Positions 37,459 through 46,695 of a DNA stretch of 64,000 nt are shown here, piece after piece. Positions within the stretch are counted from its first letter, which is position 1, and every line of letters starts with the position of its first letter. The DNA comes from an uncultured Prevotellaceae bacterium. GTDB taxonomy: Bacteria > Bacteroidota > Bacteroidia > Bacteroidales > Bacteroidaceae. Location of the stretch: positions 1 through 64,000 of the forward strand of contig CADCBZ010000006.1 in the NCBI GenBank assembly GCA_902799765.1. Direction: 5' to 3'. The notes below the pieces were generated by a model. That model made no database searches. It had not been told where the DNA came from and saw only the letters and a program-made list of their open reading frames with translations. A program made the position numbers and the translations under genes.

Positions 37459-38957
37459 TCGCCATCTGTTTTAAAGTGAACACCTGTCGTCTTTTGGCTG
37501 TTGTCACCTCCTTTGATACCACGTTTAATGAGCTCTTTCTTTACGCTCTTGTAATAACCCAGCATCTTGAAGACGTTACTTGTACCTCCAGATTTAATCT
37601 TGTATCCCTCTGGAATATTGAATTCCTCATCATCTACAGGGCGAGGTATTACTTCAACAACATCAGCCTCAATATAGAAACTCAATTCGCCAACACTCAT
37701 CACACTAACATGACCACCATCATACTTCATGGCCCATTTCAGCGCAATACCTGGAACATCCAAACCGTAGAGATTCCAGTTATAACCAGCAGGAGCCGTC
37801 AGATCATCGCTTACCCATGCCTTAACATCATAAGATTGATCCATACCTCCCATTTTACGAGCTACTGTACCCTCGTAAAATGGACAGTTCTGACCTAATA
37901 TATTCTTTGTTTCTGCTGTCTTGTCGAAAGTATATTGGGTAATGGGAGCTGTTGTGCCGTCGGCATAATAAATCTCTCCAGGAGAAAGCATGTATTGGGT
38001 TCCGGGAGCATCGCTCATATCCAGACCCGTCTTTGTATAATCGCAGAAGTGAACATATGAGCAACTGTTGTTGCTTCTGTTCTTAGACAAATTTGACAGT
38101 AGATCTGCCGTATTTCTCGACTTTCTCTTGCCTTGTGCATTCATAATGGCTCTTGCTGCAGCATCGTTTACTATGATATGACAACCTGTGGTCTCATCAA
38201 TCATGTGCATCCAATCCCCTTTTACTATCAGACGTACCTTATGTACCCCATTAAAATAAATAGAATTAGCCATCTTCAGAATATAGTCAGAATAGTTCTC
38301 GTATGTCTCATAAACGATTTCGCCCTCAAAGGGTTCACCCCTCTGTACATTCGCAATCGGTGTAGTCTGTTCACCAGAGGGTTTGAGAGCAGCAGCAACT
38401 GGAGCAGCAACATTGGAGGCTGCAGGTGCTTGTGGGGCTACAGCTGGTGGTGTTGGTTGGGCAACATCTTGCTGTGAATGGCGTGAATCATAGTCATAAT
38501 ACAACGATGAAGTACCATCGGAATTCCAAATCAAAAACAGATCATCCTTTTTGGTTGTAATCCAAGGGGCTTTTTTCTTGTCTTGCAGTTGGTATTGTAT
38601 ATCGTCTCTGTTCACAGACAGATTGTAAGCCACAAACATTTCTCCCTTATTCAAGAACACTACATCGTCTTTCTTGTCATACTTCACGACAGGTGAAGTC
38701 ATCTGGTTACCATCCTCATCAAAGAAGATATTTTTGCCTTTTTCTTTCAAAATCATATAGACAAAAGTTGCTGGGACATCCAATGTGCCGAGTTTCTTTT
38801 GCTTAGGATCTTTATAAAACACCTGAGAAGTGCTTATCTTCTCTACTTTAACCCGTGCCATTTTTCCGTCGCGCGTAATCAAAATGTCATCGTCGGCATG
38901 TACTGGTAATGCCAATAACAGGCAAACAATCATTCCAAATAGTTTCTTGATCTTCAT
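37446..38957 (-). CDS. Secreted GEWDF-type protein with extra N-terminal domain (DUF4412-like)
   Basis: 503 residues, signal peptide ending LPVHAD. An N-terminal beta domain (25-160, ITRDGKMARVKVEKI), a Pro/Ala linker (170-200), then FEGEIVYETYENYSDY and a region homologous to the protein at 22817, ending TDGEWDF. The extra 210-residue N-terminal half is absent from that paralogue. Four cysteines in NNSCSYVHFCD and GQNCPFYEG may pair. Has its own promoter at 38990 and forms a two-gene unit with LIREIK copy 3. Confidence 0.62.
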   Translation of the reverse strand: MKIKKLFGMIVCLLLALPVHADDDILITRDGKMARVKVEKISTSQVFYKDPKQKKLGTLDVPATFVYMILKEKGKNIFFDEDGNQMTSPVVKYDKKDDVVFLNKGEMFVAYNLSVNRDDIQYQLQDKKKAPWITTKKDDLFLIWNSDGTSSLYYDYDSRHSQQDVAQPTPPAVAPQAPAASNVAAPVAAALKPSGEQTTPIANVQRGEPFEGEIVYETYENYSDYILKMANSIYFNGVHKVRLIVKGDWMHMIDETTGCHIIVNDAAARAIMNAQGKRKSRNTADLLSNLSKNRSNNSCSYVHFCDYTKTGLDMSDAPGTQYMLSPGEIYYADGTTAPITQYTFDKTAETKNILGQNCPFYEGTVARKMGGMDQSYDVKAWVSDDLTAPAGYNWNLYGLDVPGIALKWAMKYDGGHVSVMSVGELSFYIEADVVEVIPRPVDDEEFNIPEGYKIKSGGTSNVFKMLGYYKSVKKELIKRGIKGGDNSQKTTGVHFKTDGEWDF

Positions 38958-38989
38958 AATTCTATAATTTTAAATCTTTTAGTTGAGTG

Positions 38990-38997
38990 CAAAGATA
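38990..38997 (-). promoter_or_regulatory. -7 box for the 38.9-36.3 kb gene pair
   Basis: TATCTTTG followed by C on the minus strand, about 33 nt upstream of the ATG at 38957. Confidence 0.6.
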
Positions 38998-39008
38998 AGT
39001 TTTTATCG

Positions 39009-39656
39009 TTACAAGTACTCCATCAGCACATCCCAGACGGCGATGATATGACAGACGGAGCCTGCCAAGACAAAGAAATGGAATACTGAGTGCATGTATT
39101 TCGTCTTGTTCAAGCTATAAAATACGGCACCTGTGATATAGCAGACACCCTCCGCAATGATCCAACTGACCGCTGCTGTAGATACTGAATCCAGCAGCGG
39201 TTTAAAGGCCACGAGCGCACTCAGACCCATGCCGATGAAACAGAATGTCTCTAAGTTCGAGTGTTCCTTCAGACGGATGAAACTCACGATGGTTCCTGCC
39301 ACCGCACAAGCCCATACAAAAATAAAAAGGCTCCAACCCCAGTAGCCCTGTTCACGTAGCGCTACTAATGTTAGCGGTGAGTAGCTTCCTGCAATATGCC
39401 AGTAAATAGCGGCATGATCCCACTTTCGAAGACGCTCCTTCCACTTCGAATGATGCTTCATCGAGTGGTAGAGTGTCGAGGCAGCATACGAGCCCAACAT
39501 GCCAAAGAGATAGAGGATCACCCCCACCCGCGCCCAGTCGTTATCGCTCTGGAAACACCAGATGAGGAAGATGATGCCAAACACCACTCCCATCAGAATC
39601 CCACCGCCATGCGACGCAGCATTCCATATCTCTTCCCGCTTTGTATATCTGATCAT
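39009..39656 (-). CDS. Hemolysin III / TrhA family (PAQR-like) membrane protein
   Basis: 215 residues with seven predicted TM helices. PAQR/HlyIII motifs: ASHG near the N terminus (NAASHGGG), SAxSTLYHS-like AASTLYHSMKHH after TM2, and the C-terminal HSVFHFFVLAGSVCH with the HxxxH zinc ligands. The family keeps membrane energetics or lipid fluidity in bacteria; the name hemolysin is historical. Unlinked in function to the secreted-protein operons around it. Confidence 0.9.
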   Translation of the reverse strand: MIRYTKREEIWNAASHGGGILMGVVFGIIFLIWCFQSDNDWARVGVILYLFGMLGSYAASTLYHSMKHHSKWKERLRKWDHAAIYWHIAGSYSPLTLVALREQGYWGWSLFIFVWACAVAGTIVSFIRLKEHSNLETFCFIGMGLSALVAFKPLLDSVSTAAVSWIIAEGVCYITGAVFYSLNKTKYMHSVFHFFVLAGSVCHIIAVWDVLMEYL

Positions 39657-39680
39657 TTCTAATGGTTACGATATCCGCGG

Positions 39681-39688
39681 CAAAGTTA
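39681..39688 (-). promoter_or_regulatory. -7 box for the hemolysin III gene
   Basis: TAACTTTG followed by GC on the minus strand, about 25 nt before the start codon. Confidence 0.55.
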
Positions 39689-39815
39689 CGAAGAATAATC
39701 GGGATTACAAAATCAATTTATTATTTTATCATAAAAACAAATATTACCGTCTGATAAAAATCGGACCATTATATAAAAAAATGCAGAAAAACTTGCTCAA
39801 TTGAATATTATTATC

Positions 39816-39823
39816 TATATTTG
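39816..39823 (+). promoter_or_regulatory. -7 box for the second caspase operon
   Basis: TATATTTG followed by C, in AT-rich DNA, 46 nt upstream of the ATG at 39870. Three genes (39870-43562) follow with gaps of 6 to 21 nt. Confidence 0.55.
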
Positions 39824-39869
39824 CAACGATTTATATCAGAATTAAAAACTAAATATTATAGATATTGTT

Positions 39870-40652
39870 ATGAAGAAATTACTATTACTAGCAGTATGTT
39901 GCATTGGTTTGAGCAATGCAAATGCCCAGTCAGGGTTTACCAAAAAATTGGCGAAAGCAGAGAAAAAGGATGCCTCTTTTACTATGAAGGAAGTGAAAAA
40001 AGCTGCCAAAGAATACGCTGAAATGATTTCCGAGGATGCCGAAGAGGTATTCAAAGTAAGAAAAGACTTTGAAGAAAAAAGCCTTAAGAAGAAAGAGAAG
40101 TTCATGATGGAGGAGTTTGAGGTCGATGTTATACAACGTCGCGCCGATAGGTACAAGGTGGCTGACAACCTGCCCAGCTTGGAAAACCAGATAGAAACTG
40201 ACGTACGCACTAAATGGTCGTTTGATGAGGATTTGTTCCCCACTTATATCTCTGGTGAGGCTAAATGTTTAGCAAAAACTTACGATATGGCCTGCAGCAA
40301 GGCCTATGACATGGCTCGTGAAAATCTGGCCAACGAAATTATACATGAAATAACGATGCAGTTTAGCAAGAAGGATTTCGTGAAACGTTTCGGCTATGTG
40401 AAGGCACAGGAGATGGTGCAAGCCACACTCGACACCAAGAACGGCATCCAAGAGCGCATAGGTGATGTTATGAAGGTTATTGAGTTGTACAACAGCAAGA
40501 ATACAGTGAGCTCAGAAGTATTTGTGAGAGTCTATTACAACGGTATTCAGGCCAAGGAAGATTTCAAAAATGCACTCAAGGACCTGCTCAAAAACGATGC
40601 CACTCTCTATAACGAGATGACTTATTTCTTGGAATCAGCAAAAGCAAAATAA
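39870..40652 (+). CDS. LPP20-like secreted protein, second copy
   Basis: 260 residues, signal peptide ending NANAQ. Highly charged helical region (25-105) then the LPP20-like part: YISGEAKCLAKTYDMACSKAYDMA (in short parts YISGEAK and AYDMARENLANEI) and SEVFVRVYYNG. Layout matches 24883-25515, with a longer N-terminal helical region. First gene of the operon that ends with the Sel1-caspase protein. Confidence 0.58.
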   Translation: MKKLLLLAVCCIGLSNANAQSGFTKKLAKAEKKDASFTMKEVKKAAKEYAEMISEDAEEVFKVRKDFEEKSLKKKEKFMMEEFEVDVIQRRADRYKVADNLPSLENQIETDVRTKWSFDEDLFPTYISGEAKCLAKTYDMACSKAYDMARENLANEIIHEITMQFSKKDFVKRFGYVKAQEMVQATLDTKNGIQERIGDVMKVIELYNSKNTVSSEVFVRVYYNGIQAKEDFKNALKDLLKNDATLYNEMTYFLESAKAK

Positions 40653-40673
40653 CAACAATTCAAATTAGGACTT

Positions 40674-41762
40674 ATGAAAAAGATCAAGATTATGTTCGTA
40701 TTGATGGCCACCATGATTGCCATCAGTATCCAGGCTCAGACACAAGCATTGCTTGTGACCTATTCACAGACAGATAATGTCTATGAGGATGAAAACATCA
40801 AGGCAGAACTCGTGCGCCTGTCACTGAAAATCACCAACAAGACTAATAAGCCCCTTTTCGTAGATCGCTCAAGTTCGTTCTATTATGTGAACGACGATGC
40901 CATCTGCCTTGACGAGAAGAACGACGATACCAGTCATGCATATTATCAGCCTTTAGCACCCAAAAGTGACACATGGATTTCAACACTTATTAATCCCATC
41001 AGAGGCAAGTATGACGCAGGTGGCAGTTCCTTCGGTAAAGGCAGTAAAGCGAATTATCAGTCCGACCTGCGACTTCAGGTGATGGACTATATGGAAACTA
41101 TGAGATATGAGCTGGCCAACAACCAAAAGAAGTCATGTACCAGTATTCACCTCACGGGTGACGAGTCATTCATGAAGGTTAAGGTGTATATCAAATACGA
41201 TTTAGAGAAGTATCGTAGTGGTGATGAGAAGGAGCGTGAAGACCACACCTTCACCATCTCCACTTGGGTATCTGATATGATCCTCTCAAAATATTATATT
41301 CAAGAGCAGGACAATATAAAACGTACCAATGCCGTGAATATGCAGGGCCGTATGACTGACATCATGCACGTGTTTGCAGATCGTCCCTTTGAGTATGACG
41401 AAGACAGGTCACCCATCGACATCTACGAAACAACATTCGAAAAGGGTAAGTTCAACATCTACCGCTTAGGCGCATCCAATGAAGAGAAGGAAGGCAGATC
41501 TGGTAAAGGCGGAATAGGTGGGCTCTTGTCAAAGAACAAAGACAAGAAGGCTGATGACGAGGAGATGAAGTCGAACTTCGAGGAACGCTCCAAGGCCCGT
41601 CAGGTACTCATCTGGGAAGGTGAAACTAACAACTGGGTACAGGCGCTGCAAGATTCTTACGAGAAATATCTGATAGAGGACGGCATGAAGCCCAAGAAGG
41701 CTCTTGACGAAGCTAAAGATTTTGCCAAGAAACAAAAGGACAAGCAGACACTCAAGCCATAA
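40674..41762 (+). CDS. Secreted protein of unknown function
   Basis: 362 residues, signal peptide ending SIQAQ. Begins TQALLVTYSQTDNVYEDENI followed by VRLSLKITNKTNKPLFVDRSSSF, a beta-sandwich-like pattern seen in proteins that stabilise or coat partners. A Lys/Glu-rich helical C terminus (300-362). Not recognised. Six nt before the Sel1-caspase gene. Confidence 0.55.
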   Translation: MKKIKIMFVLMATMIAISIQAQTQALLVTYSQTDNVYEDENIKAELVRLSLKITNKTNKPLFVDRSSSFYYVNDDAICLDEKNDDTSHAYYQPLAPKSDTWISTLINPIRGKYDAGGSSFGKGSKANYQSDLRLQVMDYMETMRYELANNQKKSCTSIHLTGDESFMKVKVYIKYDLEKYRSGDEKEREDHTFTISTWVSDMILSKYYIQEQDNIKRTNAVNMQGRMTDIMHVFADRPFEYDEDRSPIDIYETTFEKGKFNIYRLGASNEEKEGRSGKGGIGGLLSKNKDKKADDEEMKSNFEERSKARQVLIWEGETNNWVQALQDSYEKYLIEDGMKPKKALDEAKDFAKKQKDKQTLKP

Positions 41763-41768
41763 GCATTT

Positions 41769-43562
41769 ATGAGAAAAGCTGTCTTTATCATCCTTTGGTG
41801 CGTCATTGGAGTGATGCCCCTAACAGGCCAGACTGTCGATCAAGAAGTAGTAGATGGGTGCGAGTTCCTACGTATGGGGCGTTTCGATAATGCCTATGCC
41901 TTATTCTCAAAGGGAGCTCGCTTCGGCAGTGTTACTGCTCAATATTATTTGGCCTATTGTCAGGCTGAAGGCTATGGCGTGGCAAAGGATGATAAAAAGG
42001 CTTTCATGCTCTATCGTAGGGTGGCTGAACGCGGCTTACCCATTGCCCAAGCCCGACTGGCCTATCTGTTATATAAAGGTATCGGCACGAATAAAGATGT
42101 GACTAAAGCCAACTACTGGATAAACAAGGCTACTAACTATAGCTATATCGACTCCTACACCACCTATGTACTTGGGTTATGCTATGAGGAAGGGCTGGGC
42201 CGCGAAAAAGATATGGCAAAAGCCATGGAATGCTTTCAGAAGTCGTGTTCGAAGAATGTTGACGAGGCATTAATCCACACGGCTATGCTCTTTGCTGAAG
42301 GCCAGCTACTGAAGCAGGACTATACCCAGGCATTAAGCATTATCAACAATGCCATAGAACACATCGGCTCGGGTTTCGATTATGCCTGTAAGGGAAAGAT
42401 TTTGACACTCATGAACAATAAGAAGGAGGCAGAAAACGTATGGCGCTCCATGATCAACAACTATCCTTATTTTGCCGTACAGAGTTCTGATGATTTCAGC
42501 ATGTATATGCGAGGTGCAAGTCCCATCCCCAACGATGTAATTCAGAATCTGTATGCTAAAGCCGACGCGGCTTCAAAATCATCAAGTCACAGCTATTACT
42601 CGTTGGAAGAAGATGATGATAACCATGTCCAAAATGTCATCAATATTACTTATACGACGGCTCCAAGCATCCAGCATCAGGAGCCCGCATCAACGCCAAG
42701 TATAGCCCAAGCACCTAAGAAAGAAGATACTCCTACCCCAGCCCATTCCTCAACCTCTGCTTCTAAGAAAGAAGAAATTCGTGCCGACGTGGATGTCAAC
42801 CTACCTACCACCACTATCAGCAATGCCAACACCTTTGCCGTTATTATCGCCAACGAGCATTACCAGGATGTAGCTCCCGTGCCCTATGCAAACAACGACG
42901 GTGCCATCTTTGCCGAATATTGCAGGCAGAGTCTTGGTCTGCCAGCCACGAACGTGCATCTGGTGAAGGATGCCACGCTCAACAACATGAAACGCGAGAT
43001 CAATTGGCTAAAGCAAGTATCGGACGCCTACAAAGGCGCGGCAAAGATCATCGTCTATTATGCTGGCCACGGCATTCCTGACGAATCTACCAGAAATGCC
43101 TATTTACTACCCATTGATGGATTTGGTACCGACATCACCACTGGCTATAGTCTCCAATCATTGTATGCCACATTGGGGGCCCTACAAGCCAAATCGATAA
43201 CTGTTTTTCTTGATGCTTGCTTCAGTGGTTCCATGCGCGACGGTGGTATGATGGCTTCTGCACGCGGTGTAGCCATTAAGGCTAATAGAAATGTGCCCAC
43301 AGGCAACATGGTGGTATTTTCTGCTGCCTCGGGCGAAGAAACCGCTTATCCTTATAAGGAGAAGCACCATGGGCTATTCACCTATTATCTTCTCAAGAAA
43401 TTACAAATGAGCAAGGGTAACATGTCATTGGGCGACCTGCAAGATTACGTGACAGACGAGGTTGCAAAAAAATCAATCGTAGTGAACGGAAAATCTCAGA
43501 CACCTACAGTTACTCCCTCGGCCAACATCGGCGAAGGGTGGAGGTCATGGACACTGAAATAA
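41769..43562 (+). CDS. Secreted Sel1-repeat caspase-like (C14) protease 2
   Basis: 597 residues, signal peptide ending LTGQT. Sel1-like repeats (about 30-230) include AQYYLAYCQAEGYGVAKDDKKA and LGLCYEEGLGREKDMAKAM-type units (shown partly); a Ser/Thr/Pro linker (290-340) precedes the caspase domain (355-597). The dyad is His434 (YYAGHG) and Cys484 (FLDACFSG), 50 residues apart as in the other copies, followed by ETAYPYKEKHHGLFTYYLL. Sel1 repeats usually bind partner proteins, so target or activator recognition is inferred. Convergent with the DUF4384-like gene at 43594. Confidence 0.88.
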   Translation: MRKAVFIILWCVIGVMPLTGQTVDQEVVDGCEFLRMGRFDNAYALFSKGARFGSVTAQYYLAYCQAEGYGVAKDDKKAFMLYRRVAERGLPIAQARLAYLLYKGIGTNKDVTKANYWINKATNYSYIDSYTTYVLGLCYEEGLGREKDMAKAMECFQKSCSKNVDEALIHTAMLFAEGQLLKQDYTQALSIINNAIEHIGSGFDYACKGKILTLMNNKKEAENVWRSMINNYPYFAVQSSDDFSMYMRGASPIPNDVIQNLYAKADAASKSSSHSYYSLEEDDDNHVQNVINITYTTAPSIQHQEPASTPSIAQAPKKEDTPTPAHSSTSASKKEEIRADVDVNLPTTTISNANTFAVIIANEHYQDVAPVPYANNDGAIFAEYCRQSLGLPATNVHLVKDATLNNMKREINWLKQVSDAYKGAAKIIVYYAGHGIPDESTRNAYLLPIDGFGTDITTGYSLQSLYATLGALQAKSITVFLDACFSGSMRDGGMMASARGVAIKANRNVPTGNMVVFSAASGEETAYPYKEKHHGLFTYYLLKKLQMSKGNMSLGDLQDYVTDEVAKKSIVVNGKSQTPTVTPSANIGEGWRSWTLK

Positions 43563-43593
43563 ATTCCATCATCCAAGCGAATTAGACAAGATC

Positions 43594-44454
43594 TTATTTC
43601 CGGATAGTGATGGGGATCATCTTGACAGTCATGTTCACATCACGTTTGCGGCATTTGGCGAGCCATTTCTGAAAGTCATCACCTTTTAATTGGCGCAATT
43701 GGCCTTCAAAGCCGTTGTCAACAGCCTTCACAAACGACTGGGGCGAGAATACAACATAAATCTGATTCTGCTCCACAGGATAGAGGGCCGTCAGATTATA
43801 GGAATCCACCAATGGTCTTTCCACCGGAGTTGCATCCCTTTCGCTAAAAAACACATAACGCTGATTGGCCTTGACGGTATAAATGCCATCTTGCTGTCTC
43901 TGATAAGGAAGGATACAGGTGGCATCGTTACCCACATCTACCAGATAGATCGCAAGATAGCCAGCCACTGGCGACGTGAAAGAAAGGTAGAAGTCATCAC
44001 CGTTATTAAACATCTCTGACTCGAAACGATCCTCCGTACCATTGCGAAGCACCTTGGCCTGGAAGTCCACCCCTATGGAAGTCAACTCACGGATCTTGCC
44101 CTTAACTTTTACCGCAACAATCAGCCTGTCACCATTATAGTTAATCTGATACTCAGGCTGTCCAATGGTCTCTATCCATTCACCCTTCACGTCACTTCCA
44201 CCAATAGATAAGAAATCGACAGAGGAGATGCCGTTACGATTAGCCATCCTGACCGTGTTCGACTCCGACACCACAGTGCCATAGGTCTCAGCGATCACAC
44301 GAATCTTTGCTTTTTCAAGGGCTGTTTGCTTGGCAGCGGCCAGTGACACATCCTCTGGAACTTCATAGACATATTCAGCCTCCACAGTCTGAACATCCTG
44401 CGCAGAAGCCGATAATGAGACTAATATACTGATCAACCAAAAAAGTCTTTTCAT
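43594..44454 (-). CDS. DUF4384-like periplasmic protein, second copy
   Basis: 286 residues from the ATG at 44454, with signal peptide MKRLFWLISILVSLSASAQ. Same plan as 25512-26414: VYEVPEDVSLAAAKQTALE, VKGKIRELTSIGVDFQ, FYLSFTSPVAGYLAIYLV, CILPYQ and IPITIRK at the end. A longer frame to 44523 is rejected because the -7 box at 44491-44498 lies inside it. Alone on the minus strand between the Sel1-caspase and the WD40-like operon. Confidence 0.72.
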   Translation of the reverse strand: MKRLFWLISILVSLSASAQDVQTVEAEYVYEVPEDVSLAAAKQTALEKAKIRVIAETYGTVVSESNTVRMANRNGISSVDFLSIGGSDVKGEWIETIGQPEYQINYNGDRLIVAVKVKGKIRELTSIGVDFQAKVLRNGTEDRFESEMFNNGDDFYLSFTSPVAGYLAIYLVDVGNDATCILPYQRQQDGIYTVKANQRYVFFSERDATPVERPLVDSYNLTALYPVEQNQIYVVFSPQSFVKAVDNGFEGQLRQLKGDDFQKWLAKCRKRDVNMTVKMIPITIRK

Positions 44455-44490
44455 TTCAAGAACAACATGGATTTCTAAATAATTGTGGTG

Positions 44491-44498
44491 CAAAAGTA
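44491..44498 (-). promoter_or_regulatory. -7 box for the second DUF4384-like gene
   Basis: TACTTTTG followed by C on the minus strand, about 37 nt upstream of the start codon at 44454. Confidence 0.5.
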
Positions 44499-44562
44499 GG
44501 CTTTTATTTTGATATTCCATCATTTTTTTCCAAAATTATTTTGTCATATCATTAATAATATG

Positions 44563-44570
44563 TAAATTTG
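44563..44570 (+). promoter_or_regulatory. -7 box for the WD40-like / caspase operon
   Basis: TAAATTTG followed by C with a TTG at 44541-44543, 19 nt upstream, fits a -33/-7 promoter. A 58-nt leader precedes the ATG at 44629. Confidence 0.55.
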
Positions 44571-44628
44571 CATTTTAAATATTAACATTTGCTTGCAAAT
44601 ATAAACAATTTATTTAAACTATACGGTT

Positions 44629-46692
44629 ATGAAAAAAACTATTTTATTGCTTACGATGGCACTCCTTGCGGGGAATGTATGCAAAGCAGAAAGTGACAAC
44701 AACAAACGTACACTTACACAGAAAAAGTATCCTGTAGGTTATGACAACACTTCGTTCGCCGTATTCTATTTCAATGGAAAAAGCGCCTACAATAATCGTG
44801 GTATGGTGATTTTCAGCGGTGACACCATCAAGGACCTCAAGATCAATCCGTCGTTCAGCACCGTAGCCAGTCTGGAAAAGACCAAGAAGGGCGGCACATA
44901 CGCCGAGACCTTCAGAGTCGGCAAAACCATAGATTCACAACAAAAGATTAAGGTTAAGAACCAAAATCTGACAGCGCTTGCCTATAGTGCTGATGCCCGT
45001 CAGTTGGCCATCGCCACCAGCGCAAAACAGATTCTTTTCTATGACGTCATCGGCAAGAAAATGCAATCAACGGCAACCTCAGAAATCACACCTCAGAAGA
45101 TGATTTTCAGTGGCAACAACTTCTTCCTTGCTGCTATTGAAGGTAAAACACTGGAAATCTGGAACGTTGAAAGGAAAACAATCCGCAAGACCATCAACTT
45201 TGACAGCAAGGTCAATGACGTAGCCTTTGCAGACAATAACAGCAAAATGCTGGTGGTGACCGCTGATGGTAAGCTGACGGTGTATGACACCGCAACCTTC
45301 AATCCTAAAAACACCATTGAGGATGCAGGTAGCGCTCTGGCATGTCAGGCCAACAACAATGGTAAATATGCCTACGTTCTGTATTCACCAAGCCGTATCT
45401 GCGTGATTAACCTGTTGGATCCGACAGAACGTCAGTTTATTGACGATGTTAATGGTGGTATCTCTACTATCAGAGGTATTTACAATTATAACGACAACAA
45501 TGATTTCATCATCTATAACACCAGCAATGCCCTTGTGTATCAGAGGATGGAGGGGCTTACGCCTTATTATAATAAAATGATGAGTGGTGAGCTGAACGAG
45601 AAGCTAAACCAGTGGATGAAACAAATGCCTGGTGAGTCATTAGAGGAATATACCGCCCGTGTGAACGAGGAATCACGTAGGGAGATGGCCATGGAGCTGG
45701 AGCGTGAGATTGCCACGAAGATGGCTGTCGGATTGCTGGAACAGAGTGATGTGACGGTTGGTGACTATAACACCAAGACCAAGAAACTGACCCTGCACTT
45801 CAGTTCGATGCCCGACATCTTCCTGGATGTACCTCTGGGAGAAATCAAAGCGTTCGACAAGAGCAGTCGTCTGGAGTTCCGTAACGTGAAGTACGGTCTG
45901 AATCCTGATGATAAGTTCGAAATAGTTTATGCAGAAGTCTATAATCCTGAAAACGGTAAGACCTATATCTTCGACAACCTGGAGCGCAAATCGTTGTCAT
46001 ATATGATGGAGGATGCCAACTTCGTACCCATCGACGTGATTCAGGCTACCAGCATGGAGGAGATTGCCTTGGAGAGCATCAAGGAGGATATTATCAGTCT
46101 GGCCAAGCAGGAGCAGACCATCTCCGACAAGACACATATCTCCGTTAATACACATGCAGACCCAGCTATTGATGCTGATGGTAAGAACATCATCAACTAT
46201 AACGTGGAGTTTACCTACGAGGTTGAGGAAGAGTTCTCTGCACGTGACGACTTCAAGCCAGGACATTACCACACTGAAGAGTCGGGTGCCGCCATGTCGA
46301 TGCTGAAAATCATGAAGAAGGCTTTCGAGAACGACTTCGCGAAATACATTGCTGATGGCAAACGCGTGAAGATCGCCATCAAGGGTACTGCAGATGCTTC
46401 ACCGATCGCACATGCCATTGCTTATGACGGTAAGTATGGAGAGTTCGATGGCGAGCCCGTGTATAAGAACAACGAGATGACCAATGTGACTCTGAATAAG
46501 AAAGACGGTATCGCCACCAACGATCAGCTGGCTTTTGCCAGAGCCATCGGCGTGCAGCACTATATTGAGAAAGAGTTGGCTTCATTTGAGAAGATGAACC
46601 GCAACTACGAGTATCATATCGAGGTGTCTGAGCAGGAAGGCAGTAAGTACCGTCGCATCAGCGTACAGTGCACCTTCATCGATGCATTCTAA
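44629..46692 (+). CDS. Secreted WD40-like beta-propeller protein with OmpA-like C terminus
   Basis: 687 residues, signal peptide ending CKAES. Residues about 35-320 form WD40-like blades (NLTALAYSADARQLAIATSAKQI; LEIWNVERKTIRK). About 335-365 reads PGESLEEYTARVNEESRREM, and the following 130 residues share a pattern (Y-x-T-K...PDIFLDVP ... FVPID) with the neighbouring caspase (IEEYKARVNEET ... GDIVLKVP ... FSPID). The C terminus (IAIKGTADAS ... QLAFARAIGVQHYIE ... YRRISVQCTFID) looks OmpA-like, suggesting peptidoglycan contact. Three nt before the caspase gene. Confidence 0.68.
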   Translation: MKKTILLLTMALLAGNVCKAESDNNKRTLTQKKYPVGYDNTSFAVFYFNGKSAYNNRGMVIFSGDTIKDLKINPSFSTVASLEKTKKGGTYAETFRVGKTIDSQQKIKVKNQNLTALAYSADARQLAIATSAKQILFYDVIGKKMQSTATSEITPQKMIFSGNNFFLAAIEGKTLEIWNVERKTIRKTINFDSKVNDVAFADNNSKMLVVTADGKLTVYDTATFNPKNTIEDAGSALACQANNNGKYAYVLYSPSRICVINLLDPTERQFIDDVNGGISTIRGIYNYNDNNDFIIYNTSNALVYQRMEGLTPYYNKMMSGELNEKLNQWMKQMPGESLEEYTARVNEESRREMAMELEREIATKMAVGLLEQSDVTVGDYNTKTKKLTLHFSSMPDIFLDVPLGEIKAFDKSSRLEFRNVKYGLNPDDKFEIVYAEVYNPENGKTYIFDNLERKSLSYMMEDANFVPIDVIQATSMEEIALESIKEDIISLAKQEQTISDKTHISVNTHADPAIDADGKNIINYNVEFTYEVEEEFSARDDFKPGHYHTEESGAAMSMLKIMKKAFENDFAKYIADGKRVKIAIKGTADASPIAHAIAYDGKYGEFDGEPVYKNNEMTNVTLNKKDGIATNDQLAFARAIGVQHYIEKELASFEKMNRNYEYHIEVSEQEGSKYRRISVQCTFIDAF

Positions 46693-46695
46693 CAA

